Source: Acidobacteriota bacterium
Lineage (GTDB): Bacteria; Acidobacteriota; Terriglobia; Bryobacterales; Bryobacteraceae
Assembly (NCBI GenBank): GCA_018268835.1
Contig: JAFDVU010000073.1
Span: 1 to 32,580 of the forward strand
Direction of reading: 5' to 3'
DNA: 32,580 nt
Both the position numbers and the translations under genes were made by a program. Under the pieces are notes generated by a model. It was not told the origin of the DNA. It made no database searches and saw nothing but the letters and a program-made list of their open reading frames with translations. This document shows positions 7,662 to 15,790 of the stretch, one piece after another (the first letter of the stretch is position 1; each line of letters begins with the position of its first letter).

Positions 7662-9017
7662 ATGGGCGCCGGGCCCGCCAGCACACCGCTGGGCAGTATC
7701 GGACAGACTGTCTTACCGTACGCCACGTTTCAAGCCGCCTTCACCAAAGACCCCGGACAACTGCACGACGCCGTCCGGACCGCAACCGCCGCGGCAGCGG
7801 GCGGAGACGCCGACGCGCAACAGTGCATGATTGCCGGCTGGCACGATGCGATTGCCGCGTTGTCCCAAAGCGCCCGGCCGGTACTGGCGATGGGCGAATC
7901 CGGCGCGGCGATCATGCACACGCCGCAGAACGGGCTGGCCTCCCGTGTGCAATCGCTCCTCGTCAGGCAAGCGACCGCCGCCGGGCAGCTCGGCACGCTG
8001 CAACCGCCACAGGCCGTCGCGACGCCGGAGGGAGACAGCTTCACCCCCGGAGTGCGGTATGTGAAGTTCGACGACGCCGACGTCGCCGGCTGGCTGCAGT
8101 TGCTGCCCGAGTTGATCTTCAAGCCGCCGAAGGCAACCTGGATCGACCCGCCCCCGGTGCCCGAGACCATCGCCGACGATGCGCGCATCGCCGTATTCGG
8201 CGATTGGGGGACCGGCCTCTACGGCGCTCCCGCCATTTCCCGCACCATCGCGGCGCTGGACCGTTGCGATGTCGTGCTGCACGTCGGCGATACCTACTAC
8301 TCGGGCGAACCGGCCGAAATCCAGGACCGCCTGATCGGCAATTGGCCACGGCGCGCCGGCGCCACGTTGAACCGCTCCCTGAACGGCAATCACGAAATGT
8401 ACTCGGGCGGGAACGGCTACTTCCAGGCGCTCGGAACTTTCTTCCAGCAGCCCGCCAGTTGCTTCGCCATGCAGAACTCCAACTGGATCCTGGCCTGCCT
8501 GGATACGTCTTACGAGGACTTTGACCTGGACGAAAAACAGGTCGCCTGGCTCAAGGCCATAGTGGACGCGGCGGGGGCGCGCAAGCTGATCCTCTTCTCC
8601 CATCATCAGCCCTTTTCGCAACTCGATGCCCAGGGTCCGAAATTGCAGATCGCCCTCGCCGGCCTGCTCCGCACCCAGCGGATCCACGCCTGGTTTTGGG
8701 GCCACGAACACCGCCTCGTGCTGTACGATCCGCACCCCGTATGGGGGTTCAAAGGGCGTTGCGTGGGCAACGGCGGCTTCCCCGCGTTTCGCGACGACCT
8801 TCCCGATGCGCACGGCGACGTGTATCAGTGGTTGATCCTGCCCGCGCAGCCGCACGCCCCGAAGGCGCAGCTATTGGATGGGCCCAACTTCTGGATTCCG
8901 CAAAGCACCACCGGCTTCAGTCCGCACGGCTACGCCTTCCTGGAGTTCGACGGTGATAAGGTCTGGGAAACCTATCGCATGCCGAATAACATCGGGCTGC
9001 TGAAGGCGCAGCTCTAA
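7662..9017 (+). CDS. Calcineurin-like metallophosphoesterase
   Basis: The 451-residue protein carries all metal-binding blocks of the calcineurin-like phosphoesterase fold in order: GDWG with D181, GDTYY with D210, GNHE with N243 and H244, a SHHQ block, and GHEH with H348 and H350. Such enzymes hydrolyse phosphomono- or diesters with two metal ions; the substrate is not predictable. The first 170 residues are outside the catalytic domain, unrecognised, and have no signal peptide, so a cytoplasmic location is likely. The start at 7662 is supported by GAGGAGG at 7651-7657, 4 bases before ATG; an in-frame ATG at 7605 has no ribosome binding site. Confidence 0.88.
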   Translation: MGAGPASTPLGSIGQTVLPYATFQAAFTKDPGQLHDAVRTATAAAAGGDADAQQCMIAGWHDAIAALSQSARPVLAMGESGAAIMHTPQNGLASRVQSLLVRQATAAGQLGTLQPPQAVATPEGDSFTPGVRYVKFDDADVAGWLQLLPELIFKPPKATWIDPPPVPETIADDARIAVFGDWGTGLYGAPAISRTIAALDRCDVVLHVGDTYYSGEPAEIQDRLIGNWPRRAGATLNRSLNGNHEMYSGGNGYFQALGTFFQQPASCFAMQNSNWILACLDTSYEDFDLDEKQVAWLKAIVDAAGARKLILFSHHQPFSQLDAQGPKLQIALAGLLRTQRIHAWFWGHEHRLVLYDPHPVWGFKGRCVGNGGFPAFRDDLPDAHGDVYQWLILPAQPHAPKAQLLDGPNFWIPQSTTGFSPHGYAFLEFDGDKVWETYRMPNNIGLLKAQL

Positions 9018-9043
9018 GAGGATCGCACGGCATCCAGCCGATC

Positions 9044-9073
9044 TTGACGGCGCGGACCGGTGCGTGATATCGT
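9044..9073 (+). promoter_or_regulatory. arsR promoter, leaderless
   Basis: TTGACG (9044-9049), 18 bases, TATCGT (9068-9073). Transcription would start around 9080-9084, at the ATG chosen for arsR, and no Shine-Dalgarno sequence is present. The -10 box overlaps the left half of the proposed ArsR site at 9069-9085. Confidence 0.5.
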
Positions 9074-9085
9074 GAATCGTCGAAT
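9069..9085 (+). promoter_or_regulatory. Proposed ArsR operator 1
   Basis: ATCGTGAATCGTCGAAT matches 14 of 17 bases with the site upstream of arsD (9464-9480). It covers the -10 box and the start codon, so a bound repressor would block RNA polymerase. Release on As(III) binding would fit the ArsR mechanism. Confidence 0.55.
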
Positions 9086-9443
9086 GGCTATAAGGAAACC
9101 AAGGGAGTACGATCCGCCCTGCTGCCCGCCGGCGGAACCGCAACCGCCGGTTGTCTTCGATGGATTGGAGGGGCCGGAGGCGGATGAGGAACTGGCGAAA
9201 CTGGCCAAAGCCATCGGCCATCCGGCGCGCGTTCAAATCCTCCGCATGCTGTCGCGGAAGGAGGCGCGGGTGTGCAGCCAGATCGTCGGCGAACTGCCTC
9301 TCGCGCAGTCCACGGTGTCCGAGCATCTCAGGATTCTCAAGGATGCGGGCTTGATCCGCAGCAGCCAGGACGGACCTCGCATCGGCTATTGCATCAACTA
9401 CGAACGGCTGCGGAAGCTGAAAGCTCTCGTGGCGATTATTTGA
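9084..9443 (+). CDS. arsR: ArsR-type arsenite-responsive repressor
   Basis: Winged-helix repressor of the ArsR/SmtB family, 119 residues from the ATG at 9084. The family pattern is clear: KAIGHPARVQILRML, then the recognition helix region LAQSTVSEHLRILKDAGLI, then a wing with a GYCINYE strand. Cysteines C13 and C14 (PPCCPP) and C64 (RVCSQ) are placed like C15, C16 and C55 of the Corynebacterium glutamicum ArsR As(III) site, not like the CVC pair of the plasmid R773 protein. A GTG at 9060 would give 8 more residues, but it lies inside the promoter; the leaderless ATG fits better. It heads the ars operon and should repress it until arsenite binds. Confidence 0.92.
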   Translation: MAIRKPREYDPPCCPPAEPQPPVVFDGLEGPEADEELAKLAKAIGHPARVQILRMLSRKEARVCSQIVGELPLAQSTVSEHLRILKDAGLIRSSQDGPRIGYCINYERLRKLKALVAII

Positions 9444-9463
9444 TCGTTTTTTATACCCATAAC

Positions 9464-9480
9464 ATCGTCAATCGACGAAA
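9464..9480 (+). promoter_or_regulatory. Proposed ArsR operator 2, upstream of arsD
   Basis: ATCGTCAATCGACGAAA contains the perfect inverted repeat TCGTC-AATC-GACGA and matches the arsR-proximal site at 14 of 17 positions. It lies between the arsR stop and the arsD ribosome binding site, with a TTGATC (9440-9445) about 17 bases upstream of its start. It suggests a second, internal ArsR-controlled promoter for arsDA-acr3-arsC. Confidence 0.6.
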
Positions 9481-9501
9481 TACGGAAGGAGCAATACTTC
9501 G

Positions 9502-9870
9502 ATGAAAAAAGTGGAAGTGTTCGATCCCCCGCTGTGCTGCTCGACCGGAGTCTGCGGGCCGCGTGTGGACCCCGTGCTGGTTCAGTTCGCGGCGGATCTC
9601 CACTGGCTGGCGAACCGCAAGGTCGCCGTGGAACGCTACAACCTGGCGCAGCAACCGCAGGCGTTCGCGGCCAACGAGACCGTCAAGGCGGCTCTCCGCC
9701 AACATGGCAACGAGTGTCTGCCGCTGGTCCTGCTGGACGGCTCGATCGTCAGCCAGGGCCATTACCCGGCGCGAACCGAACTGGCCCGCCTGGTGGGCGT
9801 CGATGTGGGTGAAGCGGAACAGGAACCGGTCGGCGCAAAACTGCCGGTGATCCAATCCGGGTGCTGCTAG
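9502..9870 (+). CDS. arsD: Arsenic metallochaperone ArsD
   Basis: The 122-residue protein has the three essential cysteines C12, C13 and C18 (PPLCCSTGVC) at the same numbers as in the R773 ArsD. ArsD receives As(III), probably from glutathione or other thiols, and delivers it to ArsA, raising pump efficiency in the cytoplasm. It also has C-terminal CC (residues 121-122), as many ArsD proteins do. The ATG follows GGAAGGAG (9484-9491) at 10 bases. It lies 58 bases after arsR and 7 bases before arsA, in the usual DA order. Confidence 0.95.
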   Translation: MKKVEVFDPPLCCSTGVCGPRVDPVLVQFAADLHWLANRKVAVERYNLAQQPQAFAANETVKAALRQHGNECLPLVLLDGSIVSQGHYPARTELARLVGVDVGEAEQEPVGAKLPVIQSGCC

Positions 9871-9877
9871 GTCCACC

Positions 9878-11689
9878 ATGAACGGCCAATCCATGACCGC
9901 TTTCCTGGACCGCGCCACGCGCATCCTCTTTTTCACCGGCAAGGGAGGCGTGGGCAAGACCTCGCTGGCGTGCGCGGCAGCCGTGTCGCTCGCCCGGCGA
10001 GGCAGGAAGGTGCTGCTGGTCAGCACGGACCCGGCTTCGAATCTGGACGAGGTGTTGGGCGTCCCACTCTCCGGGGATGCGGCCGCGATCTCCGGCGCGG
10101 ACGGCCTCTTCGCGCTGAACATCGATCCGGAAGGCGCTGCCGGGCGCTACCGGGAGCGCGTGGTCGGACCCTATCGCGGCGTTCTGCCGGACGCCGCCGT
10201 CAACAGCATGGAGGAGCAACTCTCCGGGGCGTGCACGGTGGAGATCGCCGCGTTCGACGAGTTCACGAAGCTGCTGGGAGACGCGGATTTCACCGCGCAA
10301 TTTCATCACGTGATCTTCGACACGGCTCCCACCGGACACACGCTTCGCTTGTTGAAACTGCCGGCGGCGTGGACCGGTTTCATCGAACAGAACACGACCG
10401 GTACATCCTGCCTGGGACCGTTGTCCGGACTGGAATCGCAGAAATCGCTGTACGACGCCAGCCTCAGAGCGCTCACCGATCCCTCGGCCACCACCCTGAT
10501 TCTGGTCAGCCGCCCGGAACGTGCCGCGCTGGCCGAGGCGAATCGAACCCGCGAGGAGTTGGAGGCGATGGGCGTGCTCAACCAGCGGCTCATCCTCAAC
10601 GGCGTGTTCGCGGCGCGGGACCAAGGCGACGCGGCCGCGCGCGCGCTTGAAGCCCGCGGGAAAGCCGCGCTCGACGGCATGCCGCCGGGTCTGATGAAGC
10701 TTCCACGCAACGAAATCCCTCTGCTTCCCTACGCTCCGATGGGCCTGGAGAACCTGCGGCGGGTCTTTGACGGCGGCTCCCCGGTTTCGCGCGAGAAGCG
10801 CCGGAGCGGTCCGGAGACGCGCCCAACGGATCTCACGCTGTCAGGGCTGATCGACCGGATCGAGAATTCCGGTCACGGCGTCGTAATGACGATGGGGAAA
10901 GGGGGCGTCGGGAAGACCACCATCGCCGCGGCGATCGCGATCGAACTGGCGCACCGCGGACACGCGGTCCATCTGAGCACGACCGACCCGGCGGCCCACG
11001 TCGCCGCGACCGTCGGGCGCGACGTTCCGAACCTTACCCTCAGCCGCATCGATCCCGCCGCGGAGACGCGCCGCTACACGGAGTCCGTGATCTCCCGGGC
11101 GGCGCCGCAACTGGATGCGCAGGGCATGGCGCTGCTGGAGGAGGACCTGCGGTCGCCGTGCACGGAAGAGATCGCCGTGTTCAGCGCCTTTGCCGCCACG
11201 GTCGCCGCCGGGGAACGCGGTTTCGTGGTGCTGGATACCGCGCCCACCGGGCACACGATCCTGCTGCTGGACGCCGCCGAAGCCTACCACCGCGACGTCG
11301 CGCGAACCGCCAGCGATCTGCCGGACCCGGTGCGGCGGCTGCTGCCGCGTCTGCGCGACCCGGAGTTCACGCGCGTTCTCCTGGTGACGCTGCCCGAGGC
11401 GACGCCGGTGCACGAAGCGGCACGGTTGCAGGACGACCTGGCGCGCGCCGGCATCGCGCCCTACGCCTGGGTCGTCAATCAGAGTTTCGACCGCGACGGA
11501 TTCACCGATCCCGTGCTCACCGAACGCGGCGCGCGCGAACGGCCGTTCCTCGCCGAGGTGCGCGAACAGCACTCGCGGCGAATGGTGGTGGTGCCGTGGG
11601 AGCCCGTCGAGCCGGTGGGTCCGGAACGATTGCGCGATCTGGCCGGTCAGCCGGACGGCTCCGCCGTTCTGCAACCGGCAAGGGGTTGA
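9878..11689 (+). CDS. arsA: Arsenite-stimulated ATPase ArsA
   Basis: ArsA is the soluble ATPase that docks on the arsenite efflux carrier and makes transport ATP-driven. The 603-residue protein is the full double-domain form: P-loops GKGGVGKT at 21-28 and 340-347, and the signature DTAPTGHT in both halves. The metalloid-site cysteines are C119, C178 and C428, each exactly 6 residues after C113, C172 and C422 of the R773 enzyme, so the As(III) site looks complete. The ATG at 9878 lacks a good ribosome binding site; the in-frame ATG at 9893 is possible. It lies 7 bases after arsD and 4 before acr3, so the cluster is translationally tight. Confidence 0.96.
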   Translation: MNGQSMTAFLDRATRILFFTGKGGVGKTSLACAAAVSLARRGRKVLLVSTDPASNLDEVLGVPLSGDAAAISGADGLFALNIDPEGAAGRYRERVVGPYRGVLPDAAVNSMEEQLSGACTVEIAAFDEFTKLLGDADFTAQFHHVIFDTAPTGHTLRLLKLPAAWTGFIEQNTTGTSCLGPLSGLESQKSLYDASLRALTDPSATTLILVSRPERAALAEANRTREELEAMGVLNQRLILNGVFAARDQGDAAARALEARGKAALDGMPPGLMKLPRNEIPLLPYAPMGLENLRRVFDGGSPVSREKRRSGPETRPTDLTLSGLIDRIENSGHGVVMTMGKGGVGKTTIAAAIAIELAHRGHAVHLSTTDPAAHVAATVGRDVPNLTLSRIDPAAETRRYTESVISRAAPQLDAQGMALLEEDLRSPCTEEIAVFSAFAATVAAGERGFVVLDTAPTGHTILLLDAAEAYHRDVARTASDLPDPVRRLLPRLRDPEFTRVLLVTLPEATPVHEAARLQDDLARAGIAPYAWVVNQSFDRDGFTDPVLTERGARERPFLAEVREQHSRRMVVVPWEPVEPVGPERLRDLAGQPDGSAVLQPARG

Positions 11690-11693
11690 GGCG

Positions 11694-12773
11694 ATGAATC
11701 GATCTTCCTTGGAGAAACCGGCCGCGCCCAGGCGGCTGAACTATTTCGAGCGCTACCTCAGCCTGTGGGTGGGGTTGTGCATGCTGGCCGGCGTGCTCAC
11801 CGGCAAGGCCATACCGGGCGCGATCGAACAACTCCGCGGGATGGAGTTCGGCGCGGGAAGCCAGATCAATATCCCGATCGCGGTGCTGATCTGGCTGATG
11901 ATCGTCCCCATGATGATGAAGGTCGATTTCGCCTCGATCCGGAATGTGGGGAGGCGCCCGAAGGGACTGCTGGTGACGTTGTTCGTGAACTGGCTGGTGA
12001 AGCCGTTTTCGATGGCGTTGATCGCGTGGCTGTTCTTCCGCCTGATTTTTTCCGCCTGGATTCCGCGGACCGACGCGGATCAGTACATCGCCGGGTGCAT
12101 CATTCTGGCGGCGGCGCCATGCACGGCCATGGTCTTCGTCTGGAGTTACCTCACCGATGGGGATCCGGCGTATACGCTCGTGCAGGTGTCGATCAACGAC
12201 CTGGTGATGCTGTTCCTGTTCGCGCCGATCGTGCGCTTCCTGGTCAACGGCGCCTCCTCGCTGCACGTGCCCTTTCAGGTGCTGTTGTACGCGGTGGGCA
12301 TCTTCATCGTGATTCCGCTGTTGGGCGGCTCGGCGCTTCGCGCCTGGTTCATTCGCGCGCACGGGCGGGAGTGGTTTGAGAAGAGCCTGCTGCCGCGGTT
12401 TGCGCCGGTGAGCATGCTCGCCCTGCTGGCCACCCTGGTGCTGATCTTCGCCTTCCAGGCGGACAACATCACCGGCAAGCCGTTTCACGTGGTGTTGATC
12501 GCGATTCCGATCCTGCTTCAGGTTTACTTCAATTCCTCGCTGACGTACGGGCTGATGCGGGTGTTCCGCGTGCGGCACGCGGTGGCCGCGCCGGGAGCGC
12601 TTATCGGCGCGAGCAACTTCTTCGAACTGGCGGTCGCGACCGCGATCGCCTTGTTCGGTCCCGGTTCCGGGGCGGCGTTGGCGACCGTGGTCGGGGTGCT
12701 GATCGAAGTTCCGGTGATGCTGTCGGTGTGCTCCTTCTGCAATCGGACGCGGCACTGGTTTCCGGAGACGTAG
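11694..12773 (+). CDS. acr3: Acr3-family arsenite efflux carrier
   Basis: The 359-residue inner-membrane protein has about ten hydrophobic segments and the Acr3 hallmark APCTAMVFVWSYL with the essential cysteine C143, plus GASNFFELAVATAIALFG near the C-terminus. It exports As(OH)3, alone by the proton gradient or with ArsA. The order arsDA next to acr3 rather than arsB is notable, although such pairs are known. The ATG has GAGG 2-5 bases upstream, 4 bases after arsA stops. Confidence 0.95.
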   Translation: MNRSSLEKPAAPRRLNYFERYLSLWVGLCMLAGVLTGKAIPGAIEQLRGMEFGAGSQINIPIAVLIWLMIVPMMMKVDFASIRNVGRRPKGLLVTLFVNWLVKPFSMALIAWLFFRLIFSAWIPRTDADQYIAGCIILAAAPCTAMVFVWSYLTDGDPAYTLVQVSINDLVMLFLFAPIVRFLVNGASSLHVPFQVLLYAVGIFIVIPLLGGSALRAWFIRAHGREWFEKSLLPRFAPVSMLALLATLVLIFAFQADNITGKPFHVVLIAIPILLQVYFNSSLTYGLMRVFRVRHAVAAPGALIGASNFFELAVATAIALFGPGSGAALATVVGVLIEVPVMLSVCSFCNRTRHWFPET

Positions 12774-12812
12774 GGCGGGAGCGGATAGAACGGGGAAGGG
12801 GAGGGTAGAGCG

Positions 12813-13241
12813 ATGACGAAAAAACGGGTGCTGGTGCTGTGTACGGGCAACTCCGCCCGCAGCCAGATGGGCGAGGGACTGTTTCGCGCCGAAGGCGGGG
12901 ACGCGTACGAAGTGTTCAGCGCCGGCACCAAGCCAGGTTCGGTCCGGCCGGAGGCGATCGCGGTGATGAGGGAGATCGGCATCGACATCTCCGGCCACCG
13001 CTCCAAATCCGTCGACGAGTTCACCGGGCAGGCGTTCGATTACGTGGTGACCGTGTGCGACAACGCTCGCGACCACTGTCCCGTCTTTCCGGCCCGCGCC
13101 GCGCGCATTCACTGGAGCTTCGAGGATCCGGCGGCGGTGGAAGGAAGCGAGGCGGAGCGGCAGGCCGCATTCCGCCGCATTCGCGACCGGATTCACGAAC
13201 GGGTGAAAGGGTTCTTTCGGGAACTCGACGCCGCGAAGTAG
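12813..13241 (+). CDS. arsC: Thioredoxin-coupled arsenate reductase ArsC
   Basis: The 142-residue protein belongs to the low-molecular-weight tyrosine phosphatase-like arsenate reductases. It reduces As(V) to As(III) with thioredoxin. The P-loop is CTGNSARS starting at C10, and the redox cysteines C82 and C89 (VCDNARDHC) are at the same numbers as in the Staphylococcus pI258 enzyme. The start has GGGAGGG (12798-12804) at 8 bases. It is the last gene of the ars operon, 39 bases after acr3, and gives the cell the complete reduce-and-export route. Confidence 0.96.
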   Translation: MTKKRVLVLCTGNSARSQMGEGLFRAEGGDAYEVFSAGTKPGSVRPEAIAVMREIGIDISGHRSKSVDEFTGQAFDYVVTVCDNARDHCPVFPARAARIHWSFEDPAAVEGSEAERQAAFRRIRDRIHERVKGFFRELDAAK

Positions 13242-13293
13242 CGCACGGGCAAGACCGGCGCCCGCCTGATCCGCTACCGTAGTGTCCCGCGCA

Positions 13294-13323
13294 CATCCGC
13301 GTCCATCCGCGGCCAAAAATCAA
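13294..13323. repeat. Short intergenic repeat-like element
   Basis: CATCCGCG occurs at 13294-13301 and again at 13304-13311, followed by GCCAAAAATC. It lies in the convergent gap between arsC and the M48 peptidase gene. The form resembles the CATCxGxGTCCATCxGxGG elements I remember from many bacterial intergenic regions; only one copy is in this window. Confidence 0.35.
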
Positions 13324-13341
13324 ACCCCGTCTCACCCCACC

Positions 13342-15003
13342 CTAGCGCCCGCCGAACTGCATCAGCACCAGCATCATGCCGGCGAAGACCACCACGCCGA
13401 AGCCGCAGACAAAGGCGATCTGCCGCGGCGACAGGCCGGGCTTCGCGGTCGCCGCGGGCACCGGTTCGGCGGACGCCTGCGGCGCCAGCCTGGCTTCCGC
13501 CGCGGCGCGCAGCTTCGGATCGTACACCTCGGCCGGGATCAGATCGTCCACCGGCTTCAACGGCACGCTGCGCTCCATGTAGCCGAAGGTCTGGTCGGCC
13601 GTATTCACCTGCCGCATCCTGCCGGGATCGTCGAAGACCACGATCAGCGAGCCCGGCTGCACCATGGCCGCGCGGAAGGAATTCTTGTTCGGCATGTCGT
13701 AAACCGGCACCGGGGACCCCGCCGCCACACGGTATACGCGCCCCATCACGTTGCCCTGGTTGAGGACGGAGAGTTCGTCCTGCGCGCCCGCCAGCGCGAC
13801 GTCCGTCGCCACCACCGGATGCTCCTTGACGTATTTGCGCCCGGCTTCCACTGCCCGGTCGAGTCCCGCCAGCGCGCTCTCGCCGTGGAAGCCCACCAGC
13901 CGTTCGATGCGCTCAGCCAGCGGCGGATGTGTGGCCATCATGCGCCCGGAGAACCACCCGAGGCGGGCATCCATCGCGTTGGCGAAGTAGAAGTGCGCGA
14001 ACGCGGGATTGGCGGCGGCGATGACCGAGCCGGCGCCTCCCACCTTGGCCAGCGCCCGCATGAGCCCTTCCGGATACCCGCTGAGCAGAGCCGCATCGGC
14101 ATCGGCCAGAAACTCTCGTTCGCGCGAAACCGCCGCCCGGATCAGCGCGGCCACCACCGGCGCGACGAAGAGAATGTAGAGGCCGAAGGGAGATATCGCC
14201 AGCCGCCACACCCCCGAACTGCCGCGCCCGAAGGTGCTCCCGTCGCGCATGTCGCGCCGGAACATCAGGTAGGGGATGCGCAGGAACAGGGCGATCGACG
14301 CTACCACGGTGTTCAGCCGGATATCGTGATTGCCGATGTGCGAGAGTTCGTGCGCCAAGACGCCTTCCAGTTCCTGGTGGTCGAACAGGTGGAGCGCGCC
14401 GCTCGTCACCGCGACCACCGCGTGCTCCGGATCCATCCCGGCGGCGAAGGCGTTGGGCGCGCTGGCTTCGATCACGTAGAGTTTGGGACAGGGCAGCCCC
14501 GCGCCGATCGAGAGGTTCTCCAGCACACGCTGCGCCTCTGCCTCCTCCTTCCCGGCCGGACGCGCTCCCGCCTGGGTGAGCAGCTTCGAAGTCGGCGACG
14601 ACGCGATCCCCCAGAACAGCACTGCCAGCGCCGCAATCAGTCCACCGGCCACCACCGGCTCGATCGTGTAACGCAGCGAGCGGTTCTCCCCCTCCAGACG
14701 TTCGGCCTCGGCCCGGTCGCGGGCGAGCTGGTTTTCGAGCGCTACGTCGTACTCTGTCCGCTCCCTGCCGGATGCCTGCAACTGCTTCAGCAGGTAGGCT
14801 TCCCGGCCGGCAGACTGCCGGGCGCGGCGCGCCTCCGGGCTGACCCGCGCCACCACGCCCACCGCCGCCACCCAACTGATTCCCCAAACGAACGGCGCCA
14901 GCGAGGCCAGCGCGAGCGCCACCAGAAGCCACGTCTTGCGGCGATTGTGGGCGATCCGGTCGTAGACCAGCACCGGTTCGGGCGCCGGGTTTACTGGAGA
15001 CAT
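13342..15003 (-). CDS. M48-family membrane metallopeptidase
   Basis: The 553-residue protein is an HtpX/Ste24-type zinc peptidase of the inner membrane. Hydrophobic segments lie at about 24-50 and 114-131; the catalytic HELSH is at 218-222, with the third ligand E297 in an EFLAD (ExxxD) block, between two further hydrophobic segments (235-248 and 268-290). A C-terminal region of about 200 residues is soluble except for a last membrane segment near the C-terminus (residues 525-550). The family cleaves misfolded membrane proteins. The N-terminal membrane pair and coiled-coil linker (about 60-110) are longer than in HtpX. It begins 1 base after lemA stops, the common lemA-M48 pairing. Confidence 0.9.
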   Translation of the reverse strand: MSPVNPAPEPVLVYDRIAHNRRKTWLLVALALASLAPFVWGISWVAAVGVVARVSPEARRARQSAGREAYLLKQLQASGRERTEYDVALENQLARDRAEAERLEGENRSLRYTIEPVVAGGLIAALAVLFWGIASSPTSKLLTQAGARPAGKEEAEAQRVLENLSIGAGLPCPKLYVIEASAPNAFAAGMDPEHAVVAVTSGALHLFDHQELEGVLAHELSHIGNHDIRLNTVVASIALFLRIPYLMFRRDMRDGSTFGRGSSGVWRLAISPFGLYILFVAPVVAALIRAAVSREREFLADADAALLSGYPEGLMRALAKVGGAGSVIAAANPAFAHFYFANAMDARLGWFSGRMMATHPPLAERIERLVGFHGESALAGLDRAVEAGRKYVKEHPVVATDVALAGAQDELSVLNQGNVMGRVYRVAAGSPVPVYDMPNKNSFRAAMVQPGSLIVVFDDPGRMRQVNTADQTFGYMERSVPLKPVDDLIPAEVYDPKLRAAAEARLAPQASAEPVPAATAKPGLSPRQIAFVCGFGVVVFAGMMLVLMQFGGR

Positions 15004-15004
15004 T

Positions 15005-15601
15005 TCAGGCCGCCGTGAACCGCACCTTTACGTCCGCCGTCGCCGGCTCTTCGGCACGGTAATAGTCCACCGGCTCGAAGGTGAACCAGCGCGCGAACTG
15101 GTTCCCGGGAAACGTCTGGATGCGGGTGTTGTAGTCGAGCGCGTTGCGGTTGTAAAACTGCCTCGCGTAGGCGATTTTCTCTTCCGTATCGGAGAGCTCT
15201 TCCTGCAACTGGGTAAAGTTGCCGGCCGCCTGCAGTTGGGGATAGTTTTCGGCCACCGCCATCAGGCGGCCCAGCGCGGCAGTGAGCCCCTGGTCGGCGG
15301 CGGACACCGCGGCTGGTCCGGCGGCCCCGGCCAGCGCCCCGCGCGCCTGCGCCACTTCGGAAAACACGGCGTGCTCGTGAGTCGCGTACCCGCGCACCGT
15401 CTCCACCAGGTTGGGTATCAGGCTGGAGCGCCGCTTGAGCTGCACCTCCACCCCGCTCCAGGCTTCGCGCGTGCGGTTCCGCGAGAGCACCAGCAGGTTG
15501 TACAGAAAGATCCCGCCGACGGCCAGTAACGCCAGGCCGGCCAGGGGGATGAGGACCGCCACAGCGGCGGCGCTATTCGACAGGAGCAGCCCCTGATTCA
15601 A
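15005..15601 (-). CDS. lemA: LemA family protein
   Basis: The 198-residue LemA protein has one N-terminal membrane helix (about 10-38) followed by a long helical domain. Family blocks are clear: AWSGVEVQLKRRSSLIPNLVETVRGYA, and later YPQLQAAGNFTQLQEEL with the downstream FYNRNALDYNTRIQTFPGN. Function is not well established; it is often encoded with an M48 peptidase, as here. The start codon is TTG at 15601: AGGAGG (complement of 15610-15615) stands 8 bases upstream and no better start is near. The peptidase gene follows after 1 base. Confidence 0.93.
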   Translation of the reverse strand: MNQGLLLSNSAAAVAVLIPLAGLALLAVGGIFLYNLLVLSRNRTREAWSGVEVQLKRRSSLIPNLVETVRGYATHEHAVFSEVAQARGALAGAAGPAAVSAADQGLTAALGRLMAVAENYPQLQAAGNFTQLQEELSDTEEKIAYARQFYNRNALDYNTRIQTFPGNQFARWFTFEPVDYYRAEEPATADVKVRFTAA

Positions 15602-15615
15602 CGTTCGGACCTCCT

Positions 15616-15631
15616 GGGGCGGATCCGCCCC
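15616..15631. promoter_or_regulatory. Perfect 16-base palindrome upstream of lemA
   Basis: GGGGCGGATCCGCCCC directly precedes the lemA ribosome binding site. On the - strand a TATAGG (complement of 15634-15639) lies just upstream and could be a -10 box, so the palindrome would be at the start of the transcript. It could be an operator or a 5' hairpin that hides the ribosome binding site. Confidence 0.3.
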
Positions 15632-15757
15632 ACCCTATAGTGGGCCGGGCCCCGGCCGGGATTCATCCCTGACTTTGGTTATGGGAGGTCCCGCTCACCG
15701 GGATTTTTCCCCATGCACTCGAACAGGACAGATGTGGTCAAATTCGGCGCACCTTGA

Positions 15758-15765
15758 TATAGAAT
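15758..15765 (+). promoter_or_regulatory. Likely -10 box before the Sel1-like gene
   Basis: TATAGAAT at 15758-15765, with TGGTCA at 15735-15740 as a possible -35 (17 bases away), would start transcription near 15773, giving a leader of about 18 bases. The 15640-15750 stretch has nothing else I can assign. Confidence 0.35.
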
Positions 15766-15790
15766 AGTTTTGGCTCTGTTTTTCCGTTAA

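Noticed and set aside
11517..13316. 599-codon open frame on the - strand
   Set aside because: It is antisense to acr3 and arsC, which carry all functional residues. Histidine/glutamine-rich composition is typical of a shadow.
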